Source of the DNA: Mesorhizobium sp. WSM4313
GTDB lineage: Bacteria > Pseudomonadota > Alphaproteobacteria > Rhizobiales > Rhizobiaceae
Direction of reading: 5' to 3'
DNA length: 64,000 nucleotides
Assembly (NCBI RefSeq): GCF_002294725.1
Contig: NZ_NSFT01000020.1
Location: 1 to 64,000, forward strand
Shown here: one piece after another, positions 40,842-48,830 of the stretch
Position numbering within the stretch: the first letter of the stretch is position 1
How the letters are laid out: every line of letters starts with the position of its first letter
Translations under genes and position numbers: made by a program
The notes under the pieces: model-generated
The model's input: the letters and a program-made list of their open reading frames with translations, nothing else
The model's database searches: none
What the model was told of the DNA's origin: nothing

Positions 40842-43004
40842 CTAAGTCCGCACGATAAGCGGCACCTGGCCTTCATGACGATCGGAAAGGAAGGCGGCGA
40901 CACGGTCGCCGACCCGCTGGAAGGTCACATCGACGACCTTGTCCCCGACACTCAGATGCCGGAGCATCAGGGTGTCGATACCGATCGGCAGCCTCGGGCG
41001 CGTGACATGCAATTCGCCTTTCCAGCCATCGATTTCCAGGCCCAGACAGGCCTGCATCAGCATGAAGGTTGAGCCTGCCGACCAGGCTTGCGGCAGGCAG
41101 GCCACCGGATAGGCGATCGGCGCTTCGCCCGGCGCCCGGGCGAAACCGCAGAACAATTCAGGCAGCCGCATATTGAAATGAACGGCCGATTCGAAAGTGC
41201 CGCTCATCAGCCGCACAACGCTGTCGCGTTCGCCGTAGCGGGCGAGGCCCACGCCGCAAAGCGCAGTGTCGTGCGGCCAGATCGAGCCGTTGTGGTAGGA
41301 CATCGGGTTGAAGAACACTGCATCGTCGGCGAGCGTCCGCAGCCCCCAGCCGGAATGGAAGGCGGCCGACAGCAGCTGCTCGGCGACCAGCTTGGCGCGG
41401 TCGGGCTGCGGCAGCCCGACAAAAAGCAGGTGCCCGGCATTTGTCGTTCGAACCTTGCAGGGCTGGCCCTCGCCATCGATGGCCAAGGCGTAGAAATTCA
41501 GGTCGTCCAGCCAGAAATCGCGTTCCACGGCGATCCGCATTTCCTCGGCGCGGCCCTCCCAGTGCTCGGCGTCGGCGAATTCGCCGCGGCGGCGTGCAAG
41601 CGCCGCCATGCCGCGGAAGGCGGCAAAGACATAGCCCTGCACCTCGACCAGCGCGATCGGCCCCTTTGGGATGCGCCCATCGGCGTGGAAGACCGAATCG
41701 AAGCTGTCCTTCCACCCCTGGTTGGCGAGGCCGGACTCGGCGGCGCGCTGGTAGGTGACGAAACCGGTGGCGCGGCTCGCCTCCTCCGTCCAGTCGGCAG
41801 CGGCTTTCAGCGAAGGCCAAAGCTTGTCGATGAAGGCCATGTCGCCGGTGCGGTCGGCATAGGCGGAAGCCAGATGGATATAGAGCGGCGTGGTGTCGAC
41901 GCCTCCGTAATAGCGGCCGAAAGGAAGCTCGCGCAGCGCCGCCATCTCGCCCTTGCGCGTCTCATGCATGATCTTGCCGGGCTGCGAATCCGAAAAGGGC
42001 GACGTTTCGGTCGCCTGGTGCTCGGCCAGAAAAGCAAGCACCCCGCGCGCCAAGCCGGGATTGAGCCAAAGCATCTGCAGGCTTGAGATCACGCCGTCGC
42101 GCCCGAATGCGGTCGAAAACCATGGGATGCCGGCATAGGGATAGGGGCCGGTCGGAAGCTCGGTGGTAAGCAGCGCCACGTCGGCGCGGGCGCGCTCGAC
42201 CCAATCGTTGAACACGCGCCCCGAGCTGTGCACCGTGGCGCCGTGCCTGCGCTTGGCGCGCATGCCGAACCGCGCGCGCGCCGCCGCGGCGCGGAAGCGG
42301 TCGCGATCGGGCGGGTCGGCGATCGCGGGGCCGACCTCGACATAAAGCACCTTTCGGCTGCGCTTGGTCACGGCGATGAGGAAATCGGCGCGATTGTCGC
42401 TCAACTGGTCTGGCGCCTGCGAAAAGGAGATTGCCGAAAGTCGCGGCAAGCCGTCCAGGCCGTCATAGCCGAGCAGGACCGTGGTCTTGTCGGTCTTGGC
42501 GATATGCGTGGTGCCCCGCTTCACCCGGGTCGAGCCGCGCACCTCGAACATGTCGCGAAAGTCGGCGGCGAAATGCAGCGAGGCGGTTATGGTGGAATGC
42601 TCGCGGCTGTAATTGGAAAGCGTGATGCGCTCGAACAGCCTGTCCTGCCAGATCAGCCTGACGCGCTCAATATGGATCGCGCCCTGCGGCATATCGCGGC
42701 CGGCAGCGCTTTGAATAGGCAGGTTGGTCAGGTTGGACGTGAACAGCACATTGTCTTGGCTGAGCGATGCACCGAGCAGCGACATCGGCCTGCCGCCGAT
42801 GGTCAGCCGGAATTCGGACAGCACGCGCGTGTCGTCGCGGAAGAACCCGTCGCCCGAACCCCTGATGTCGCCATAGGCGTCGGCGACGGCGAAGCAGTCG
42901 CCCTGCTTGAGGGCAAAAAGCCGGTGCGGTTCTCGCGGCGCCGTCTCGTCGAGCGAGGAAAGGGCCACGGCAGGATCGAGCTTGCGCTCGTCGAGCTCCG
43001 TCAT
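40842..43004 (-). CDS. Amylo-alpha-1,6-glucosidase (glycogen debranching enzyme type)
   Basis: A 720-residue cytoplasmic protein with an N-terminal GDE_N-type beta-domain (HRLFALKQGDCFAVADAYGD, FFRDDTRVLSEFRL) and a C-terminal (alpha/alpha)6 barrel. The barrel includes IPWFSTAFGRDGVISSLQML, KIMHETRKGEMAALRELPFG, NQGWKDSFDSVFHADGRIPK and MSYHNGSIWPHDTALCGVGL, with acidic residues at the expected catalytic places. AGAGG lies upstream of the ATG. It is probably an oligosaccharide debranching or trimming enzyme. Its place beside otsBA suggests glucan-to-trehalose conversion, but a maltooligosyl-trehalose pathway is not present here. Confidence 0.85.
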   Translation of the reverse strand: MTELDERKLDPAVALSSLDETAPREPHRLFALKQGDCFAVADAYGDIRGSGDGFFRDDTRVLSEFRLTIGGRPMSLLGASLSQDNVLFTSNLTNLPIQSAAGRDMPQGAIHIERVRLIWQDRLFERITLSNYSREHSTITASLHFAADFRDMFEVRGSTRVKRGTTHIAKTDKTTVLLGYDGLDGLPRLSAISFSQAPDQLSDNRADFLIAVTKRSRKVLYVEVGPAIADPPDRDRFRAAAARARFGMRAKRRHGATVHSSGRVFNDWVERARADVALLTTELPTGPYPYAGIPWFSTAFGRDGVISSLQMLWLNPGLARGVLAFLAEHQATETSPFSDSQPGKIMHETRKGEMAALRELPFGRYYGGVDTTPLYIHLASAYADRTGDMAFIDKLWPSLKAAADWTEEASRATGFVTYQRAAESGLANQGWKDSFDSVFHADGRIPKGPIALVEVQGYVFAAFRGMAALARRRGEFADAEHWEGRAEEMRIAVERDFWLDDLNFYALAIDGEGQPCKVRTTNAGHLLFVGLPQPDRAKLVAEQLLSAAFHSGWGLRTLADDAVFFNPMSYHNGSIWPHDTALCGVGLARYGERDSVVRLMSGTFESAVHFNMRLPELFCGFARAPGEAPIAYPVACLPQAWSAGSTFMLMQACLGLEIDGWKGELHVTRPRLPIGIDTLMLRHLSVGDKVVDVTFQRVGDRVAAFLSDRHEGQVPLIVRT

Positions 43005-43030
43005 TCGTCACCTCTTCGGTTGCCCCACCC

Positions 43031-43146
43031 TAGAGCATGATGCCGAAAAGTGTGAGGCGGTTTTCGGACGACATCATGCTCTATCTCTTTGATTTGGAGC
43101 CGGATTCAGATTTCAGGTCGAACAGACCTGAAATCATCCGGCTCTA
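43031..43146. repeat. RIME-like double palindrome
   Basis: Two adjacent hairpins. The first, 43031-43083, has arms TAGAGCATGATG and CATCATGCTCTA plus an inner CCGAAAA/TTTTCGG stem. The second, 43097-43144, has arms GAGCCGGAT/ATCCGGCTC and an inner TTTCAGGTC/GACCTGAAA stem. Length (116 bp) and two-palindrome plan match the Rhizobium intergenic mosaic elements. Confidence 0.8.
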
Positions 43147-43155
43147 GGCAGTCGG

Positions 43156-44214
43156 TCAGGAGGCCCTGGCCTCCGGCATGCCGGTCAGACGCATATAGGC
43201 AGAAAGGTAGTCGCGCGCCATTCTTGTCGCCGAGAACCTTTTCTCGAAGACCGCCCTCACCTGTCGCCGGTCGAGTTCGAGAAGCGCGGGCATCGATGCG
43301 ACCGCATCGTCGACATTGTCCACGACGAAGCCGGTGACGCCATTGTCGACGATCTCCGGCAGGGCGCCGTTGTCCCAGGCGATCACCGGTGTGCCGCAAG
43401 CCATGGCCTCGATCGCGACGAGGCCGAACGGTTCCGGCCAGTCGATCGGGAACAGCAGGCCTGCCGCGTTGCCCAGGAATTCGGCCTTCTCGTCTTCCGT
43501 GATCTCGCCGACATAGTCGATACGGTCGCCATCGATGAGCGCCTCGATATTATCGCGGAAATAGGCGCGGTCGTCGTCGCCGATCTTGGCCGCCAGCTTC
43601 AGCTTCAACCCGGACCGGCGCGCGATCTCGATGGCGCGGTCCGGTCGCTTGTCGCGCGACAGGCGGCCGAGGAAAGCGAGATACGGCTCTTCCCCATGTG
43701 GTTCATAGGTCGGCTGGTAGGCATCGAGCGGCAGTCCGTGATGGATCGTGGCCAGCCAGTTCGCATCCGGCAAACCGCGCTTCTGACTGTGCGAGATCGA
43801 GATCATCGGGAAACGCGGGAAACGTTTGTAGGCCGGCGCCAGGTCGACATAGTCGAGCCTGCCATGCGGCGTCGTCACCGTGCGACCCGCGATCTGCTCG
43901 AAGAACGGAAAATGCAGGAAATGGCTGAGATGGAAATGAATGACGTCGAATTCGCCGGCGCGTTCGCTCACATCGGCGAGCATCGCCAGATGCGCGGCGA
44001 TTTCCGATTTCTTCGGCCGCGGATCGAGGCGTATCGCCTGGTCGCGGCCTGGCACCAGTCGCGCCGATGTCTCGCTGTCACCGCTCGCGAACAGCGTGAC
44101 GTCATGCCCGAGCTCGACGAGTGCCTCGGTGATGTAGAAGACGATCCGCTCCGTGCCGCCGTAAAGTTTCGGCGGCACGGCTTCATAAAGCGGCGCGACA
44201 TGGGCTATGCGCAT
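43156..44214 (-). CDS. Glycosyltransferase family 4 protein
   Basis: A 352-residue GT-B glycosyltransferase. The N-terminal acceptor domain begins MRIAHVAPLYEAVPPKLYGG and the donor domain carries YLAFLGRLSRDKRPDRAIEI and PFGLVAIEAMACGTPVIAWD, a variant of the E-x7-E nucleotide-sugar motif (PEPFGLVAIEAMACG). Related proteins in alphaproteobacteria sit near trehalose and glucan genes. The acceptor is unknown. It is separated from the glucosidase by the RIME-like element and may be transcribed separately. Confidence 0.85.
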   Translation of the reverse strand: MRIAHVAPLYEAVPPKLYGGTERIVFYITEALVELGHDVTLFASGDSETSARLVPGRDQAIRLDPRPKKSEIAAHLAMLADVSERAGEFDVIHFHLSHFLHFPFFEQIAGRTVTTPHGRLDYVDLAPAYKRFPRFPMISISHSQKRGLPDANWLATIHHGLPLDAYQPTYEPHGEEPYLAFLGRLSRDKRPDRAIEIARRSGLKLKLAAKIGDDDRAYFRDNIEALIDGDRIDYVGEITEDEKAEFLGNAAGLLFPIDWPEPFGLVAIEAMACGTPVIAWDNGALPEIVDNGVTGFVVDNVDDAVASMPALLELDRRQVRAVFEKRFSATRMARDYLSAYMRLTGMPEARAS

Positions 44215-44293
44215 CTGGTCCCTCAGCTGTTGACGCGAGGCAAAATGCGTCAGCCGCGAGATCGTTCCTTGCCCAATTGGTCGCGGGTTAGCC

Positions 44294-45106
44294 TCAGGAC
44301 TTACGGCTGCGCCGTGCCAAAATGTTCGCCACCAGCAAAAGCAGGATGGATAGCGCCATCATTAGGGTCGCCGCGGCAGTGATGGCGGGCGAGAGTTTTT
44401 CGCGCAGGCCGATGAACATTTCGAGCGGCATGGTGCGCTGGCTGGCGCTGGCCAGGAACTGCACGACGACCACTTCATCGAAGGAGGTGACGAAGGCGAA
44501 GGCCGCGCCCGAAAGCACGCCGGGCAGAATCAGCGGCAGCATGACGCGGAAGAACGACGTCAGGGGTTTGGCGCCGGAGATCGCCGCGGCTCGCATCAGG
44601 TTGCGGTCGAAGCCGGTCAGGCTAGCGCCTACCGTCACCACCACGAAGGGGCTGGCCAAGGCGGTATGCGCCAGGATGATGCCGGCATAGGTGCTGGCGA
44701 GCCCAACGCGGGCGTAGAATAGATAGGAACCGACGGCTGTGATCACCACCGGCACGATCAGCGGCGAAAGAAGCAGCGGCATGATAATGCGCCGACCCGG
44801 AAACTTCTCGTCGGAAAGTGCGATCGCCGTCAGTGTCCCGAGCGTCGTCGCGATCACCGTCGTCCCGAGGGCGATGATCAGGCTATTGCCGATCCCCGAC
44901 TGCCAGCGCTGGGTGCCGAGCACGACCTCGTACCAGCGCGTCGAGATGCCCTCCAGCGGGAAGATGAAGAAGGCGCCGCTGTTGAAGGAGAGCGGCACCG
45001 GGATGAGGATCGGCACCAACAGGAACAGGATGACCAGCCCGCACCAAATCCACAGCAGCGTGATGCGGATGCGTTCGCCTGTTGTGGGATAGGGAGAGAG
45101 CAGCAT
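44294..45106 (-). CDS. Polyamine-type ABC transporter permease (PotC family), second importer
   Basis: A 270-residue permease with six helices. The first helix is near residues 17-38 and the docking loop reads LMRAAAISGAKPLTSFFRVM followed by LPLILPGVLSGAAFAFVTSF. It is the last gene of an ATPase, binding protein, PotB, PotC operon and begins 3 nt after the PotB-like stop. It works with the unusual long PotB-type partner. Confidence 0.92.
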   Translation of the reverse strand: MLLSPYPTTGERIRITLLWIWCGLVILFLLVPILIPVPLSFNSGAFFIFPLEGISTRWYEVVLGTQRWQSGIGNSLIIALGTTVIATTLGTLTAIALSDEKFPGRRIIMPLLLSPLIVPVVITAVGSYLFYARVGLASTYAGIILAHTALASPFVVVTVGASLTGFDRNLMRAAAISGAKPLTSFFRVMLPLILPGVLSGAAFAFVTSFDEVVVVQFLASASQRTMPLEMFIGLREKLSPAITAAATLMMALSILLLLVANILARRSRKS

Positions 45107-45109
45107 GGG

Positions 45110-46390
45110 CTACACCAGCTTCAGGCGGTCGAGGCCGAGGACGCGGGCAAAAATGCCGAACAGCGCCAAGGTGAAGACGAGCAGGATGAAGGACAGCGCC
45201 GCCGCCATCTCCCAGTTCAGTTCGACATTGACGTAATTGGCGATGAAATTGCTGATGAGTTGGTCGCCTGCCCCGCCTATCAGCGCCGGCGTGATGTAAT
45301 AGCCGAGGCACAGGATGAAGGTGAGCATGCAACCGGCCATCACGCCCGGAAACACCTGCGGGATGTAGATACGGCGAAACGCGGTGAAAGGCCTGGCGCC
45401 TAGCGAATAGGCGGCCTTCATCTGCGAAGGCGGGATGGTGCGCATGACGCTGTAGATCGGCAGCAGCGTGAACGGCAACTGGATATGCGTCATGGCGATG
45501 ACCAGCCCGATGCGGCTGTACATCAGGTCGAGCCGGTCGCTGGTGACGCCGATAAGAAGCAGGAAATCATTGACCAGGCCGAACTTTTGCAAAAGCACGG
45601 TCCAGGCCGCGGTGCGCACCAGGATCGAGGTCCAGAACGGCAGCAGCACCGCAACGGTCAGGATGGCGGCCAGCCCTTTCGGCACGTTGGCGATGAGATA
45701 GGCGAGCGGAAAGCCCAGGATCAACGTTGCTAGCGTCACCGACGCCGCAACGAAGAAAGTGCGCAGGAACACCTGTATGAAGATCGCCTGCTCGGGTGGC
45801 ACCCGCTCGATGCCGCCATCGGCGTTCCAGCGCAGATCGAGCGCGCTGAGCAGGTAGAACGAGGTAAGGCTGCTTGTGCCGCTCTGGATCACCGGCCAGG
45901 TCGATGGTACAGACCAGAACGGCACCGATTTCATGGTGTCGAGCGCGGCCTGACCGTCGGCGCTTTCCAGCTTGCGAACCGTCTTCAACACCTGGCTGCG
46001 GGCTCCAGGCAGCCGCGCGTTCAGGCTCTTGGCCAGTTCATAGGCTGTGCCCTTGACCTGGTTTTCCTTGAGGTCCGCCGCCAACGCGGCGAAGGCGTCG
46101 TCGCCGGGAAGGCCCTGGCCGTTCCAGCCGGCCAGGGCCGCGGTCGTCTTGGGCAGTGCGTCCGCGATGGTCGGGTCATAGACCGCGCGGGACAAAAGCA
46201 GCACGATCGGAATACCGAAACTTAGGGCCAGAAGGACGAGCAGCGGCGCTGCCAGAAGCAACGAGCGCATCCGGTCGCCGAGTTCGGCGCGGCGGAGCGC
46301 TGCCGACACGGATTTCAGATCCGCGTCGGCGGCTGACCGGTCGCGGGCCAGCGTCGGCCGGTCGATTTCGCTGGGCTGGAACGCCGACAT
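45110..46390 (-). CDS. Polyamine-type ABC transporter permease (PotB family) with a large insertion
   Basis: A 426-residue permease, about 130 residues longer than usual PotB proteins. After a 40-residue charged N-terminal tail and a first helix near 42-68, there is a soluble stretch of roughly 130 residues (GNGQ-poor, charged, with KSLNARLPGARSQVLKTVRK) that should lie in the periplasm. Helix two begins near 204. The docking loop is MKAAYSLGARPFTAFRRIYI followed by PQVFPGVMAG. It is 9 nt after the binding-protein stop. Confidence 0.9.
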   Translation of the reverse strand: MSAFQPSEIDRPTLARDRSAADADLKSVSAALRRAELGDRMRSLLLAAPLLVLLALSFGIPIVLLLSRAVYDPTIADALPKTTAALAGWNGQGLPGDDAFAALAADLKENQVKGTAYELAKSLNARLPGARSQVLKTVRKLESADGQAALDTMKSVPFWSVPSTWPVIQSGTSSLTSFYLLSALDLRWNADGGIERVPPEQAIFIQVFLRTFFVAASVTLATLILGFPLAYLIANVPKGLAAILTVAVLLPFWTSILVRTAAWTVLLQKFGLVNDFLLLIGVTSDRLDLMYSRIGLVIAMTHIQLPFTLLPIYSVMRTIPPSQMKAAYSLGARPFTAFRRIYIPQVFPGVMAGCMLTFILCLGYYITPALIGGAGDQLISNFIANYVNVELNWEMAAALSFILLVFTLALFGIFARVLGLDRLKLV

Positions 46391-46399
46391 CCCGCCTTC

Positions 46400-47452
46400 C
46401 TACTGAGCAAGCCAGGCGTTGAAGCGCTTGACAAGGTCCTCGCCATAGTCGCCCCAGAACTCGGTGTCGGCGACGAGATAGGCGCCGGCGAGATGATCGG
46501 GAGCATTGGGTAGCTTCGGCAGCGCGTCGGGTGCGACGAAGGAAGCCGCGTCGGTGCGCACCGGCCCATAGGTGATGTAGCTTGCGAGCTTGGCGTTGTT
46601 CTCGGGCTTGCTGATATACGCGAGATATTTGTAGGCAAGCTCCGGATTGCGCGCGCCCTTCGGAATGCTGATCATGTCGTATTCGAGGATCTGGTTGTTC
46701 CAGACGATCTTGAACGGCTTCTTGTCGGTGTCGATCGCGTTCTGGATGCGGCCGTTCCAGGCGGTGGTCATCACCACTTCCTTGGAAGCGAGAAGCTGTG
46801 CCGGCTGCGCGCCGGCGTCCCACCAGACGATATCCTTCTTGATTGTGTCGAGCTTCTTGAACGCACGGTCAACGCCTTCCGGCGTGGCCAGCACCTTATA
46901 GACGTCGGCGGGTGCGACGCCGTCCGCCATCAGCGCCCATTCGAGGTTCTGCGCCGGGAACTTGCGCATGGCGCGCTTTCCCGGGAATTTCGTCGTGTCG
47001 AAGAGGTCGAGGACCGAGGTCGGAGCTTCCTTCAGCACGGTCGGGTCATAAGCAAGGATATCGCCGTAAGCATCGAGGCCGACTCCACAATCCAGCGCCG
47101 AGCCTTCGATGAATTTGTCGCGCGGCCCGATCTTGGAATAGTCGAGCCGCTCGAGGATGCCGGCGTCGCAACCCTGCAGCACGGTCGCGGTCTCGACCGT
47201 CACCAGGTCGATCGGCACATTGCCGGTCTCAACCATCGCTTTCACCTTGCCGAGATCGCCGAGATATTCCTGTTCCAGGATTTTTGCTCCGGTCTCCTTG
47301 CTGAACGGCTCGAACCATGCCTTGCGCTGCGCATCTTGCCAGGCGCCGCCGCTCGCCATGATCGACAATTCGTCCGCGAAGGCTGCGCCGGCAATGCTCA
47401 TGCAGGCCGTGGCGGCCGCGAGCGAGAGTAGTCGTGTTCTCAATTGTGTCAT
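46400..47452 (-). CDS. Polyamine-type ABC transporter substrate-binding protein, second importer
   Basis: A 350-residue periplasmic binding protein with a signal peptide (MTQLRTRLLSLAAATACMSI, cleavage after AAFA near residue 26). The mature part starts DELSIMASGGAWQDAQRKAW, a PotD/PotF-group opening also seen in systems for other small molecules. PVIDLVTVE-like ligand strand IDLVTVETATVLQGCDAGIL and VMTTAWNGRIQNAIDTDKKP follow. The ATPase stop overlaps its start (ATGA). The substrate is unknown, but the divergent D-amino-acid-dehydrogenase-like gene hints at an amino compound. Confidence 0.9.
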   Translation of the reverse strand: MTQLRTRLLSLAAATACMSIAGAAFADELSIMASGGAWQDAQRKAWFEPFSKETGAKILEQEYLGDLGKVKAMVETGNVPIDLVTVETATVLQGCDAGILERLDYSKIGPRDKFIEGSALDCGVGLDAYGDILAYDPTVLKEAPTSVLDLFDTTKFPGKRAMRKFPAQNLEWALMADGVAPADVYKVLATPEGVDRAFKKLDTIKKDIVWWDAGAQPAQLLASKEVVMTTAWNGRIQNAIDTDKKPFKIVWNNQILEYDMISIPKGARNPELAYKYLAYISKPENNAKLASYITYGPVRTDAASFVAPDALPKLPNAPDHLAGAYLVADTEFWGDYGEDLVKRFNAWLAQ

Positions 47453-48594
47453 TGCATTTTCCCCTGTTTTGGAATGGCGCCGCCCGTTCCGGCATCAGCC
47501 GGGAAGGCGCGGCAATCGTTGGGCGCGCAGGAGACCGTCACGGTCTCGCCGTTCGCCATCGTCGCTTCGGGGCCGACCTTGACGGTCAGCACCTGGTCGT
47601 TGGCGAGCCTGGCCAGCAGGCGCAGGTGATCGCCGAGATAGATGCGCCCATCGACGGTCGCCGCCAGCGCGTTGCCGCCACCGGCGGCAGCCGTCAGGCT
47701 GAGCCGCTCGGGCCGGACGGCGACGTGGCAGGCGGCGCCTTGCGTCACCCCGACCGCCAGCGCGTTGATCTCGCCGCCGCCATTCAGCCTGACGCGGCAC
47801 TCTCCACCCGAGACGCGTTCGACCACGCCTTCCAGCGTGTTGTTCTCGCCGATGAAGCTCGCCACGAATGAGCTTTGCGGGGTGTTGTAGAGATCGTCTG
47901 GCGAGCCCAACTGGGCGATGCCGCCATTGTTGAACACCGCGACGCGGTCCGACATCGTCAGCGCCTCGCTCTGGTCGTGCGTGACATAGACGATGGTGAC
48001 GCCGAGCATGGTGTGGATCTGCTTGATTTCGAGCTGCATATGCTCGCGCAATTTCTTGTCGAGCGCGCCGAGCGGCTCGTCCATCAGCACCAGGTTCGGC
48101 TGAAAGACCAGCGCGCGGGCCAGCGCCACGCGCTGCTGCTGGCCGCCGGAAAGCTGCGTCGGGCGGCGATCGCCGAATTGCTTCAGCCGCACCATGTCGA
48201 GCGCGCGGCCCACACGGGCCGCGATGTCGGCCTTGCTCACCTGGCGGACGGAAAGCGGAAAGCCGACATTCTCCTCTACCGTCATATGCGGGAACAGCGC
48301 ATAGTTCTGAAACACCATGCCGATATTGCGCTGGTAGGGCGGCAGCCGATCGACCGGCTGGCCCTCTAGCGTGATCGTGCCATGCGTCGGTCGCTCGAAG
48401 CCGGCGAGCATATTGAGCGTGGTGGTCTTGCCGGAGCCGGATGGGCCGAGCAGCGTCAGGAACTCACCGCGCGCGACGGCAAGGTTCATCCGCGTCACCG
48501 CGAAGCTGCGTCCGTCATAGGACTTCTCGACGTCGGCGAATTCGACAAAGCCTTGGTTGGCGCTTGCCGACACGACGGTCTGGCCGGCGCTCAT
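47449..48594 (-). CDS. Polyamine-type ABC transporter ATPase (PotA family), second importer
   Basis: A 381-residue ATPase: Walker A GPSGSGKTTTL, Q-loop VFQNYALFPHMTVEENVGF, signature LSGGQQQRVALARAL, Walker B LVLMDEPLGALDKK, switch VTHDQSEAL and a C-terminal TOBE domain with HVAVRPERLSL. The start at 48594 (MSAGQTVVSASANQ) is chosen over a longer frame whose extra 38 residues look untranslated. It is the first gene of its operon, opposite the MocR gene. Confidence 0.92.
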   Translation of the reverse strand: MSAGQTVVSASANQGFVEFADVEKSYDGRSFAVTRMNLAVARGEFLTLLGPSGSGKTTTLNMLAGFERPTHGTITLEGQPVDRLPPYQRNIGMVFQNYALFPHMTVEENVGFPLSVRQVSKADIAARVGRALDMVRLKQFGDRRPTQLSGGQQQRVALARALVFQPNLVLMDEPLGALDKKLREHMQLEIKQIHTMLGVTIVYVTHDQSEALTMSDRVAVFNNGGIAQLGSPDDLYNTPQSSFVASFIGENNTLEGVVERVSGGECRVRLNGGGEINALAVGVTQGAACHVAVRPERLSLTAAAGGGNALAATVDGRIYLGDHLRLLARLANDQVLTVKVGPEATMANGETVTVSCAPNDCRAFPADAGTGGAIPKQGKMQ

Positions 48595-48699
48595 CGCGCG
48601 CCTTCCCGGCTGCCGCGGGGCGATTCGGTCTGCTGCTTGCGATCCATGCCTCGTCCTCCCGGAACCGGCCCGCTGAACAGGAAGCGTCCGGCTTGTATG

Positions 48700-48777
48700 A
48701 TCACACAATAAGGCTGAAAGTGACCATAGATGCGGACAACTTTCACCGTCAAGCGCAAAAATGCGATGTTGTGTGAT
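48700..48777. promoter_or_regulatory. Inverted ATCACACAA / TTGTGTGAT pair in the divergent promoter region
   Basis: ATCACACAA at 48700-48708 and its exact complement TTGTGTGAT at 48769-48777 face each other 69 bp apart, centre to centre, in the AT-rich gap between the importer ATPase and the MocR gene. Each lies near one of the divergent promoters. They are candidate MocR sites. Confidence 0.5.
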
Positions 48778-48800
48778 AATTTTGATCAGATTGAGTGCCG

Positions 48801-48816
48801 TACAACCTCTATTGTA
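48801..48816. promoter_or_regulatory. Palindrome TACAA-N6-TTGTA before the MocR gene
   Basis: TACAA (48801-48805) and TTGTA (48812-48816) form a perfect inverted repeat with a 6-bp spacer. It lies just upstream of the chosen MocR start at 48831 and would fall inside the gene if a GTG at 48795 were used. It may be an autoregulatory operator. Confidence 0.4.
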
Positions 48817-48830
48817 TGGATCGTTGTCTT

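Noticed and set aside
43005..43155. Small RNA gene in the gap between the glucosidase and glycosyltransferase genes
   Set aside because: The paired hairpins fit a RIME-type repeat, and no separate promoter or terminator with a T-run was seen.
48795..48830. GTG start for the MocR gene at 48795
   Set aside because: No ribosome site, and it would place the TACAA-N6-TTGTA palindrome inside the gene. Kept as an alternative only.
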